From: Verpa conica
Lineage: Eukaryota > Ascomycota > Pezizomycetes > Pezizales > Morchellaceae
Direction of reading: 5' to 3'
Length of the DNA: 64,000 nt
Assembly (NCBI GenBank): GCA_033030425.1
Contig: JAUFSD010000005.1
Span: 496,001 to 560,000, forward strand
The stretch's first letter is position 1; every line of letters starts with the position of its first letter. The notes below the pieces were generated by a model. It ran no database searches. It was not told the origin of the DNA and was given only the letters and a program-made list of their open reading frames with translations. The translations under genes were made by a program, and so were the position numbers. Below are positions 1-11,800 of this stretch, one piece after another.

Positions 1-3000
1 AGTGTTCTTTAAAATTTTACCTAGTTTTTAAGTAGTGATCGTATTCTTATGCATTGTCTGGGTGCTAGATATTTTCCGAGTAATGTTACCTCATCGAGTT
101 CCCACACACATTACTCTAATGAAAGGGCCCCCCTATTGAGTTAGAGCACAGGTTTTGGTATTCTTGTACCTAGGTTAGCTCATAGACGATCACTCGGCCG
201 CCGTAGTGGACCGCAAAGAGCTACCCTTAATAGCGCCGAATAGGAGAAAGAACTTAGAGATCAGGCTCTACAACCCATAACCAGGAACCTAAGGATGCCA
301 ACAGTCCTAGGAGGTTTTAGGACAGCGATTAGCAGCTGAAAAGCTCACATCAAAGGTCTTAGGATGTATACACAGATTTAAGAGTGTCTTCACCCAGGTG
401 GTACGTATACAAGGAGTACTTTCTTAAGCAAGGGGTTGACGTAGAGTTACAGGTGGTTAGAGATTAACAGCTTAGGCACAACAGATTACTCAACGATGAG
501 GCCAATCGTAACTACCAGATTATGTGCTCTGATGTGTGAGGGCGGGTAGCTATCTACCAAAAAAAGAAAGCAATCAGTTTTTAAAGTAGTATCATACAAT
601 AATCAACACGATAGGCAGGACGAGTGACCAGATATGAAGGTAGAAAGACAGGTAGCTTTCTACTCTTCTGCTATTTCATTCAAAATCACAGTCTCATTTT
701 CTAGGATTTAATTGAAAGCCTTACACAAACCCTTATTAGACGTGAGCTCAAAGTTAGGGTCTAGAAGATCGCTAATGGTATAGTTGTGTTGTAGGGGCGG
801 CAGCTGCAGGGATAACTTTCTGGCTACTGGTACTAATTTGGTAAGGCAGGGCCTAGGTTACTAACAGGTCAAAGATCGTCTCACATTAATTAGGGATATA
901 ATAAATATTGTTTCAGGTGGCTAATATCTCAACTAGACGAATAGACCTTGGGACGGCAGTCTCAATAACTTATTCAATTGCTTTCTCATATAGAGTAGTA
1001 AATACATCTATATCAGGTTAATAATCAGAAGATAATTCCTAAATGACATTAATGAATATGAACCCTAGATTTCTGTGCACTAGACCACCAGTAGTAAATT
1101 GGAGTTTGACGCCATATTCTCGTAGTTTCAAATAAGGCATTGAATATGTAATCACTAGTAGAGAGGTACTTATTCTAAACGAGCCAGATCGTGTAATAGG
1201 CATACTTCACGTGCACCAGAATGCTTTCCTTTGCTTCAAACAGTTTAATGTATGTACTATACATAGAATCTCGATGTATAACCCAAAATAGATACACAAA
1301 TCCTCGTAGACAAACTCGAACCTCTTAGTATGAATGTAAAAGTATTGAAGGATTATTTCGTAGTATTTCATTACCACGCATCTAACCATACACAAGACGG
1401 CAAAATCCGATGTACTACAGAAGCCGAGGGGATCTTTTGTGGACTCAGTGGGCCTTAGCCACATAAATCTTACGCTATCCAGCTAAGATCGATTGGTAAA
1501 CAACTCACCTCTATCTTATAAAGCTACAAAAAAGTATACATACAGCTACGTGGAGGAAATGGGAGAAAACACTTGGACAGCAACACCTAAACGCTTAGAA
1601 ATAAGACTTAAAGGTCAAAAACGCAATACATCTAATGTTACGCTCTAAGCCGGCAGGTGGCAGTCGGAGTCATACATTTCTATAGTGTGCACATACCCGT
1701 AGGCGACCTGCCCACTGTATCCCGGGTTACTGCTACCCTACACTCTGCTATGAGAGTTACATAACATTTACGCCTTCTCCAAGAGACGACTGATTAGAGT
1801 TCATCAACGCGCCACAGAAATCTTTTAGGTTTGCTGTCAAATACATGCTGGGTAAGATTTTATTATCCAATATGTACGAAAAATCTCTAGCTAGGGCCTC
1901 TAACAAATAGTTAATGCAATATCCACGAATTGCCAGATTTCACACGTTCTTATAGATTATATTATTCCCATTAAATACTTGTAAAAAACTGGTGTTTGTG
2001 GAATGGATTGCTATTACATATCATACAAAAATATGCCAAGTATACGGTTTGGTCTGGTATGCTATAGCAGCCCGTACGTTCCCAAAATGTCAGCTGTTTA
2101 CAAGTACCGGATACAATTCAGAGGAGCATATTAGCTACCCAGTTCGTGAATATTGGATTTGACCATGTTCAACCCCCCTAGACTCTTGCTATGACCCCAG
2201 GGGTGCTGGATCCACTAGAAAGTGCAGAAATACGGGGCATCGAGCCATCGAGCCTCTAGTGGATGATCACATAACTAACGGGACTGGTTAGAGCTTGCAA
2301 ATATATATGTACAGAGAAAGCTCCCTCTATCCTTCCTATTTGCCACCCATTCATGATTCTCGACATTTTTATTGCTAGGACACAATTACCAAGCAAGCTC
2401 TTCGGTAAATATCAATAGAAATCACCTTTGTCGCTTACTGAATTCCTACATTATTGAATTAGTCTAGGATTTGCTCGTGCTCCCTTTATATATATAGATA
2501 TATTTCCTTTTGTTCTCGACCTTGGGGTTTTTCTATAATGTTTAGCTCACAAAAGCCGCGCTCATATTACCTTGCTACCCGTTTTATATATTTATACCTA
2601 TGCGTAGTTCAAGTAGCCTTTGGGTTAGTCTCCATTCTCCCACGCCAATTAGATTGTCCCAGCCATACCTTCTTTGCCTCCATATTCATACACGAGGAGA
2701 TTTTTATACCATTTCTCTCTATAGTATTTCCTATAGGATGGTACAGTTCTGATTATCATGACCGAACCAATTTTTAGACACATGATCCTCACCCAAGGCT
2801 TTTCTAAGTAAGTTTTTTTTTCTCCTGTAGCCCACTCCTAGGTCATTTCAACAGGCCCTATAGATCATTTGAATTGCAAACCTGACTACTTTACCAAAAA
2901 TGTAACACATGATGTAGGATAGGCATAGAGTAAGACTCCTATAGAAGTGTTTTGTGGTCTAAAAAGCATGTGGGATCCCGTCTTTATCCTCAACCAAAGA

Positions 3001-4159
3001 TCGGTTGCTACAATATAGATGATAAGGCACAAGGGAGAAAGGGCTGGGGTTCGCTGCCAAATCCTCGGTCGCTTAAGACCCCTTAATAGAGGCTAGGGTG
3101 TACCTTTGGAGGCAATATTCCGCGGAACTATGTTATCTAACTAGTTCTTGCGCCCCTCTCCGTATTTATATTTTGGTTATATTTATTACTAGTCACCACT
3201 ACATAATTACTTCCGTTGATCCACTTTATTCTTATTAAGTAATAGTCGTACTTGAATATAGGGCCACCAGTATGTCAAGAACCCTGGGGGTAATTGATAA
3301 GTCTACGAGCAATTAGAGGAACCCCTTCAATAGCCAGAATTTCACTCTGGCTCTGATCGGCCCTGCGGAAGTCTCGTTAGACAGCCAGCGACTAAACATA
3401 CATATCGGTGTATTCAGCTCCAAACGAGTGACCCCCCATGAGCGCAACCTCCCTTACTGCCCAATCACAGACTAAACATAACTCGTACTACACAAACAAA
3501 AAAGACTCCTTATCCCTGCCTCTACTCTAAAAAAACCCGCATAGAATGTCTTATAGTGACCTTTTGCGCCAATGATACAGGACCACAAAGCCTGCAGAGA
3601 GAGAAAACTCTGCAACTTTTGCTTGCTCCCCCGCCCCCCCTTCATGTAGGAGCTATTGGGTATTTTGAACTTTATGGATTTTGCCGATTTCTTTACTTGT
3701 AGAATACATTCTTATTCTTCGTTAAAAGGCTAAACTACTTGATATACATAACAAAATTATTGGTTTTACAAGTCCTTTCCTTCTTCAGGGCCTTCCTCCC
3801 TCTAGAACTTTACCAAGAAAATGCCATAGCATTCCCTCCTCAATTAAATTACACAAGTAATCGCTACAACAAAAACCCAAAACCCCATTCCTACCCTAGC
3901 CAAGGACAGCAACAAAGAGCCCTAAAAAAAGAAGCAACAAACGGAACCCTCCCTCATGTAAGAAGAAAAGAAATTCGTAGCTACTTTACAGAAAACACAA
4001 ATTAAGCAACAAAGAAGATGGGTTGGTTCTTGTAGAAGTAATGACCCCAGGGATCCGTAATACCAAAGTATCAAGTCACTAGCCAAGATGATAATGCATA
4101 TATTATATCGTCTCCATAGACAAGAAATGAAGTCTGCCGTGTATGTCCGTCTTATCCGT
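1..4159. other. Gene-free AT-rich stretch
   Basis: I find no gene here. Open frames are short, lack recognisable motifs and are broken by many TAA/TAG triplets. The dinucleotide TpA is clearly over-represented: a hand count over 781-900 gives 14 TpA against 7 ApT. That is the direction expected of old repeat DNA changed by repeat-induced point mutation or methylation decay, though background AT bias could also contribute. Confidence 0.6.
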
Positions 4160-5458
4160 TTAAAGCGTCGCAGTAGAGAAATAGTAATTATCCCACAGAT
4201 ATTGGTAATCATCGACTAGGCCTGCCACGAGGTTAAGAACAGGCTTATCTACAAGCTTAGTAGTAATAGTCCTCAACCATGGTCTATAACGCAGAATTAG
4301 CTCTAATCCTAAAAGTCTTATAGAAAAGAAACATACCCAGAAACATTCTCATAAAACGCGCCCCTCATAGTCCACCATCCCATTGACCAAGCCCTCCTCG
4401 TTAACTCCTCCCTCTCAAGAGCCGTCAATCCCCTCATTCCTCCAGGCACTGTCATCTCGAAATCCCGCTTCGCAAGCTGTCTGGCGGCATACTCAAGTGA
4501 TACACCGAGCAGCCATGGCCGCCAGCTTTTCTTATCATGCGCCCATTGCTTCATCGCGATCGCATATACGACCGGTCTGATGATATACAGAACCTCAGCA
4601 AAGTAGCCTGTACCTTTCACACGGTGTAGAAGCTGGTTAGGTGGCTTTACATCCTCAGCGGTCAAAACCTTAGTCAAAAGGTACTGGGAGATCTGGTTGC
4701 TGGCTGGGAGGGACGGAAGAGAGAGGCCAGTGCGGGGCATGCGCCAGGTGGTTTCTGGAGGGGGTGATTCGGGGTCGAGCTGTTCCTCAAGAGCTGCGGG
4801 GTCGATTTCACGCTCTGGAAGGGGAGGGGTAAGGAGAGGGCGGGAGTTTGTGAGCCGTAGTAGAAGAAGCCGGCATACCGCTCTGTATTGATGGATACAA
4901 GGTTAGTATCGATTATTCATCGATTAATGGGATGATGCTTATCATACTTTGCTGTCTCCAAAATGATGACAGTCCTCCATCTCATCTTCTGTCCCCGTCT
5001 CTTCGCCGACATCTCCCACAGCAGCTCGGTATATTGGATCATCGTGACAATCAACGCAAGCCGTTTATACCCGGGACTCTTCTGAGTCCAGAACTTTGTA
5101 TATCGGCTATGTGGCGATGGCTTCGGCCCCGGCGCGGGTAGATGCTCACCCGCGCGCGCGAGTACAGAGTCATGGTACAGAGATAAGAGTTGGATACCGC
5201 TATGGATAGACTCTGATGCAAGCTCCACATCCTTGAACCGAGCTTCATCACATCGCAAAAAAAAGTCAGTAACGGCTATCTCGATTGATTGTTTCACGGG
5301 GTTAATCCCTAGTCAGGAGCATGCTTACCAGGTACGATGTATGTGAGCGAGCGCAGTGCACTCTCGATCTGGGAGACCGCTCCAGCGTTCTTTGTGATGA
5401 AGTCGCCGTACATGTTGAGATATGGGCGGAAAGCGTCTAGTTTGGACACGCTGCCCAT
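4160..5458 (-). CDS. PEX16: Peroxisomal membrane protein Pex16 (peroxin 16)
   Basis: Peroxin required for peroxisome membrane biogenesis; in the family it is an integral membrane protein that recruits other peroxisomal membrane proteins. Four exons (5458-5329, 5242-4948, 4882-4337, 4283-4160) join in frame to 364 residues, close to the usual size of fungal Pex16. The start begins MGSVSKLDAFRPYLNMYGDF. Exon 2 carries RFKDVELASESIHSGIQLLS, and exon 3 carries RVKGTGYFAEVLYIIRP and WRPWLLGVSLEYAARQ, all in the order expected of the Pex16 family. The last exon ends VDDYQYLWDNYYFSTATL, the aromatic C-terminus typical of the family. Introns have donors GTAAGC, GTATGA and GTATGT with branch points such as TACTGAC and TACTAAC. 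The splice into the last exon is the only one that keeps the conserved C-terminus in frame. Its neighbour upstream is a ubiquitin protease on the same strand, with no evident functional link. Confidence 0.93.
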
Positions 5459-6399
5459 GGGATGTGGGCGGAGGGGAGGTGCTGCTCGGGGGCAGAAAGG
5501 GGGGTAAAGGTGTGTTGATGTTATAGGAGGGGAGGGGACAGGAGGAACAACTCGCGTTATTGTTGTTTTCGATCTATCTATGCGTGTGGTGTGGTATGTA
5601 TGAGCTGGTCCAGTCGCATCTCATGCTTGATGAGGGGATGGGGATCAGAACAAGAATCCAGATTCAGCCGAGATTTCGTTTCCGTGGTTCCCTTGATTCC
5701 TAAAGCTGGGCTTTTTTACACTCCAATTTCTGGGGGTTTTACTGGCTTTGGAGGAGGTTGAAGGGGCTGAAGGGCTGGTTGGCCGTGATGATTGTTGTCG
5801 AATTGGCAGGCGCTTCGGCCTATAGTAGAACTAGGTCTGATTAAGCGTATTCATGGTCACCAACCAGGCAGGCCTCGGACCGAGCTTCTTCCATTCACGT
5901 GCCACCCAGTCTGTCCCTGATCACTTGGAATCACTCGCATTAGACCACCGACAAAGCTTATGATCTCTAAGAAGTGAGCACCGCCACATTTAAAAATTAC
6001 TCATAATATGATAGCAATTTCTTGGATTCCCTAGTCGCAGGATAATTATGTGTCTATGAAAGTCCCCCCATAATCCATTTTCATTTTCACAGACAGCATC
6101 AAAAAGCACAACACAGCATACAAATCAATTACCTATAGTCCTTACTTACAAGCGCTATCAAAGCCTTAAAAGCTACCCCCCATTCCCATTTACCCACTCC
6201 AATGCAAGCCCCAGTAAAGCTTCCCACTACTAGAAGAAAAGAAGAAATCAACCCCGAAACCACCACCTCTAAACACTCCCCGGAACGCCCTGAACAATGC
6301 TGCTAGGATATATATATATTGTATGTAAGCATAAAGGAAATCCTTAATCAACGCGTTGGTATCCGAGAATTGCTGCCTGCATTGCATCCGCCTTTGCAA
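5459..6399. other. Intergenic region between PEX16 and the ubiquitin protease
   Basis: About 0.94 kb holding the PEX16 promoter side and the 3' flank of the ubiquitin protease, both on the minus strand. I see no convincing open frame, RNA gene or repeat. Confidence 0.5.
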
Positions 6400-8861
6400 C
6401 TATAGGCCAGGTGGTTTGCTCAACCTATCCGAAAAATTAGCAAACATACTACGAAACTGAGTCAGTGGAATATAGCCAACAAATTGATCATTACACGCCG
6501 CCCAAGTCCCATCGGGCTGCCTGACAAACGAGATATAATGCCCTATAAAAATCATTAGTAACTATTTTCACCTAACCTACAGAAGCCTGTGGAAAACTCA
6601 CCACCTGACAAACTCCTCCCACCATGCGCAATCACTGCATTAAGTGAATACTGAACCCTCTTTCCATTCTCCATAATATCCATATTCTCGTCATATCTCA
6701 GCCTATTCATAATCTTATCCGCCCTCACAATGCCTCCCCTCAAACAAGCTTGTGTCCACCTCACCACGTTCAGCACCAAGAATCTTGGTAGCTTCTCGAT
6801 CTCGGCCTGCTTCGTAAACTTCTTCCCGGAGAATTTACACTTCTCGCATGTCGCATCTACTCTCTCTGGCCTAAAATGATCTTCGAGGATTTCTTTCAAG
6901 TAGATTGTATTACTTGATCTGTTTTGGCTAGGCTTTACAGAAGGTAGCAGCATGAGAGATGGAACGTCTGCTTTGTTGACAGATCTGTGATTGCATTTGG
7001 GGCAGGTTAGAACTGAAGCGAAGGAGCCATCAAACGTTTTGTCAATGGGGTTGTTCTTGAGGGCATCATCTTTGAGGCCTTTAGTGAGCTGGTCTTTGCA
7101 GCTGTGGAGGATGGCATGAAGGTATTCAGCTGCATCTTCTTGTCGAGCTCCCCGAAATTGCCTAGGGAGTACTTTGCACAATAACGTAAGTCATAGGTGC
7201 AAAGACCCATTACGAAACAGGACTCGAAAGTTACCTTTCGCCAACCTTGTAATATCCTTAATCGCATCATTTGTCTTGTTCCGATAGCTGGAAGTAGATT
7301 TAAAATGGTGGTTCGAAACAAGCGACCCCAGGCCGCAGCAAACGCAGGACCCAACCTTGCCTATAAAAATTAGAAAACAAATAACTATTATAAAAGATAG
7401 AGAGAAAAACTTGCACTTGGAAAAATTGTGCTTTAAAATCTCTTCCCTAAACACTGAGCTACTACAAATAAGTTGTAGCACGGAGTTTCGGTAACAATCG
7501 TTTATCCTATTCGTGAACCCTTTCGTCCTCATTCCTGGCTGAAGTACTGAAACTTCAGGCTTCTTCCCCTCTGCCTTTGAAGACTCCCTATTCACACCGT
7601 TCATCTTTGGAGATTCAGTTTGCTTAGAGTTCCCGTTAACATCCTTCCTAAGCTTTTGTGCAGCTTGGCTCGACTCTGAATCCTCTGCTTTTCGCTTCTT
7701 GGAAGTCTCCTATGCGGGGCGTGAGCATCTCTGCAGACTTGATTTTCTACTTAAAACAGGGAGCTGGAGGAGTGGGTTAATTTAACAACCAACCTTAACG
7801 GGGCCCTTCACTACCTCGGCACCATTCATAAGCACTTTTACGGCTTTTTTTACGACCTCTGCGTCACCATTTGTAAGATCCTTAGTGATACCATTCTTGA
7901 CGATTGATGCATCACTATTTATCAGAACTTTGATGCAAGTCGGTGATGCCATAGCGGCTGGTGATACCTCGGTGCTTTTTTTTTCGTTATGGTTAACGAA
8001 GGCAGGCGATGATGGATTGATATCGGGCATTTCTATATCGCCATTTATAGCCCTTTGAGGGGTAGAAGGAGCAATAGCACCAGTAGTCATCACTACTGGC
8101 TTTTCGTTTATAGCTCCCAAACTAGACTATAGAAACATCAGTACTGTTGGAGAACAGTCTATTACTTGTAGAACTTACCATTCCACTGACCATATCTTTG
8201 CGTGTAGTTGATAGAAAAAGATCACCTACGCTTGTAGAAACAGAAAGATCGTTGTTATCTTTTATAGGAGTGGGTGATGAGGCCTCTTTAGAAGCCCCAC
8301 TAGTCTAGAGAAAAATTTAAGTAAGGCATTTACAACTAAGGAAAGTTTTGGCCGACCTTAGCCTTAATCACCGGTGCGCCTGATAGTATTTTATATTCTT
8401 TTCTAGCGCAAGGGCTAGCTTGGGCTATTGGTGGGAGATTCTATACGCCAGTCATTAGTGATATCTCCAATAATTAGTTATATTTAACTGGGTCATACCT
8501 TCACACGCCTAAGGGTTTTAGCCGAATTTTTATTAGCCGCGCCAAATGCCTCTTTTTGAGCCCTATCATAAACCGGCGACATGAGAGAAGCTTTGACGAA
8601 CTGAATCGGATTCGCGAGTAAAAGATCTAAAGGTGTTTTCCCATTGTGCGATGAAGATGCAAGAAGCTTGAGACTGATCGCAGGTATAGCAACAGTGCCG
8701 GATGAGGAACGTTCCGTGATAGAGGAAGCTGAATGCTCCATGGAACCAATATTTGATGTAAGACCGTGAGCTTTACTAGGCCTTGAAGTTGTACTAGCTG
8801 AGTCCATAGAATTTGAAGACAGGGGTACTGCAACCCGAGAGGCTGCCATCGGGAAACCCAT
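6400..8861 (-). CDS. Ubiquitin-specific protease (USP/UCH family, peptidase C19)
   Basis: Thiol deubiquitinase that cleaves ubiquitin from proteins. The catalytic core is spread over exons 7709-7415, 7360-7235, 7171-6602 and 6542-6400, which join in frame. The Cys box reads GFTNRINDCYRNSVLQ. It is followed by RQFRGARQEDAAEYLHAIL (QQD-like region), zinc-ribbon pairs CPKC and CEKC, and the His box HGGRSLSGGHYISFV, whose downstream ND (AACNDQF) supplies the third catalytic residue. The N-terminal part (7794-8861) is low-complexity and poorly conserved. It contains degenerate repeats around NGDAEVVKKAVKVLMNG and several small exons between 8.1 and 8.45 kb that I could not fully resolve. The start ATG at 8861 (MGFPMAASRV) is the best candidate, not proven. 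The intron 7414-7361 appears to be GC-AG. The USP36/42-like fungal group is the closest by eye; I give no symbol because orthology is not settled. Confidence 0.85.
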
Positions 8862-11800
8862 ACCCTGAAGAGAATTACGAAAATATGCTGTGTGCGAGAT
8901 TTTCCAAGATTTATTCCGTTAGTGAAGAACAATCTTCAGTCCACTTTGAAACTGGGCGAAAAGCAGCGACCCCCAAGTGTTGAAATAATTCATAGACTAA
9001 AGTAACGGTAAATTCCGAAGATCACCACAAAGGATAAACTTTATGTCAGCCTCAATCTTCGGCAAACACCCCCAGTCAAGACTTCCAATTTATTACCGAG
9101 GGCTGAAATAGTAGATCGTCCGAGATATTTGGGAATGCCGTGAGAAGATTTTGACTTTAGGAATTTGCGATATAGATGAGGCTTCTCCTAGCACTAGGGA
9201 ATATATTCAGGCGCTTCCGTCCCAATTGTGACTTGAACCTAAATTCAGATAATAGCAGACCACAGCGGACGGCCACAGAAATCTCTTCCGTGGACACAGC
9301 AAGATAGAGTATCACGGTGTCAAGGATGGAACCCCTGGTCAGACAGAGGGAAAGTGCCAGGGCGCGCAATCCTATACTGTCGAAAACCCCAAATTCTAGA
9401 CCTCGTAGTTGGCTGAAAGTCAATACTACAGGTTCAAAAATGTCAGCTACCGTCAAATACCGCTACAGAGGCGCCCACTAGAGCTTTAAGCGCAGTACAG
9501 CGACCAGCAGAAGTAGGCGGAATTATAAGTAGGTTAAACTTACAGATGAATGATAGATATATGACAGAGCCTAGGAGGGAAGTGGGAAGATTAGAAGTCT
9601 GTTGTGACAGTGTGTGGAGGTAAGGAACGTCTTGAATTGTCTTCAAAGACCGTTGTCGCGCGCCCTCAGGTTTGCATACGCCACGAAAATTTGGCCTGGC
9701 TTGGCCCCCCGCGCAGAGCCGCAGCCGCATATCTTTGGACCCTGGCCCTAATGGTGTGCCCGCAACGTCGGAACAAAAGACACGACAATTGCAATTGATC
9801 CATGCCGATATCTTGCTTCTTATTCCCATTTGTGCAGCTTATACCCGAGTCTGTTGGAACAATAAAGTCAATATACTAAAAAGCTCTCCAATGGGATTCT
9901 TACTCCCCGATATACAAAATCTCTTGCTCCAGCATCATGCTCAATCACTCGTCCTTATATAAGGAAACAACGAATATATACACACTCCAATATTCAGAGA
10001 GATTTATATTCCTTTTAAACAGGATGTAGACTTTTTTAGTGCAAATACTATTAGCATTGACCATTCTACGATAACCGTAAAACAGTGACTACCCTAGTGA
10101 GATTTCTTCGAGCGAGTCTTCACAAGAGTGATCAATCAACTTTAGGGTAATAGGCGGGATTTGATCTAGAATGAGGCTTTTATTTAGCGCCCCGAGATCT
10201 AAGTACATGTATTCTTTACTTACCTATAAATTACTAATATTCTCTATTGCGTCATAAATAAGTATGTTGATAGTAGCTTAACCTAATAAATGACGCCTAA
10301 CAAACGTCAACGAGTTTCTAATTAAGGAAATCCTATAAGTCCAGATCTTCCTTCGTAAAGCTTCCCGAAAAAACTGGTATGAGGTAGGCCGTTTAGATAA
10401 GGTAAATACCGCCGGAGATTTTCTCGGGAAGAAGCGATGACGCTACCCTTCACATACAGAAAAAGACGTGATAGTATCGCAATGATATACATAGTCAATT
10501 TTTACACCCTTAAGAGTCTTGCCACTCGGCCAGCGCTACTAGATCGTATAGCACTACCGATAGGTGTTCGGTAATATAATATCTTATGACGCAACTATGA
10601 GGGCTTTAGTACCAATAGCTACTGCAGTTCAACACCAACGCAGCTTGTGGAAACGTGTCTAGTCCTGACTCAAACCCTTAAAATCAATGATAGCCCAATA
10701 TCGTCTAAAAAAATCTTGGCCTGATCTCCTGTAGATCTACTAGTTTGAGGAAGGCAACATATATATGCATGCACAGGTATGTACTTCAGCACATTTGAGC
10801 CTCAGGTTTTCTAGGGTCTAGCTAGAACTAGTTTTAAACATTACGTACTAAACAAATCTTATCCGGATTACCATGACAAATTTTCCTGCTTGAGATTCAA
10901 CAGGAATAGCCCCTACAGGAATCTAGCAGACTAGAACCTTGATGTATGCCGATTTTCCGAAGTCCCAAAGCATTGATTGATCAGGTTCCCGGATCCACTA
11001 CTAGTAGCCAGTACTTGGAAGCTGTTCGGTCTCGAGTGACTTCCTGTGATCGGTCACAACTCTCGTGTTGTATACTATTCAGGGAGATACCAGATACCAA
11101 AGGGTCACTAAATCCATAATAATCACAATAAACTATTTCTTTTTTAAACATAGTAAAATTAATTCTCCACCGATCTCTAAGTCTATGTGGGAGTATTATC
11201 CTAAGAGCTCGACTCAATCGAGGCTGTCTTCCTACAAACACAAATATTATCATCACTCTTCGCTCCCGAAATTAATAAATAGTCGAAAACACAAAGTGCA
11301 AGATATAGGAAAGAACCAGTTAACATAAGAACAACGGTCAAAGGAACGATAAGTGGGTTCGGCTTGTAGACGTATACGGCGGTGCAGATAGATGTAGACA
11401 GCGTACAAGTAGCAACTCCAATATGGCCAAATGCGACAACTCTTTTTAATCTGATACGTTTTGCCCTATCCGTAACCATCTTACGTCGCCACCGTGTAGT
11501 CTGTTTTGTGCCCTGCTGCGATGGATGGCAGCGGCAGTGGTGTAGTAATAGTCGAAGTGCTAACTTGGGAGGTTAGCAAGAGATTATAAGCCCAAAATTG
11601 TTATTTAAGCTGACCAGTATGTATATAGTACCCTGCGGCACCAGGATACTAGAATACCAGGTCCGTTCTGTACGTTCAGATTGCACAGCGGCAAAAAAAT
11701 TACTGCATAGGTGGCTGATTTACGGCGAAAAATCAAAGACAACTTGCTTGAGTAATATTTAGTATATCGATTTAAAAACGTATACACAAATAGAGAACTT

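Noticed and set aside
2208..2266. Imperfect inverted repeat around GGATCCACTAG / CTAGTGGAT
   Set aside because: About 9-11 matching bases only; expected by chance at this length of DNA.
9443..9962. 128-residue minus-strand frame overlapped by plus-strand frames
   Set aside because: Mutually overlapping, compositionally odd and without motifs.
11201..11479. 92-residue minus-strand frame with a hydrophobic middle
   Set aside because: A single span in AT-rich DNA, without supporting exons or a known family.
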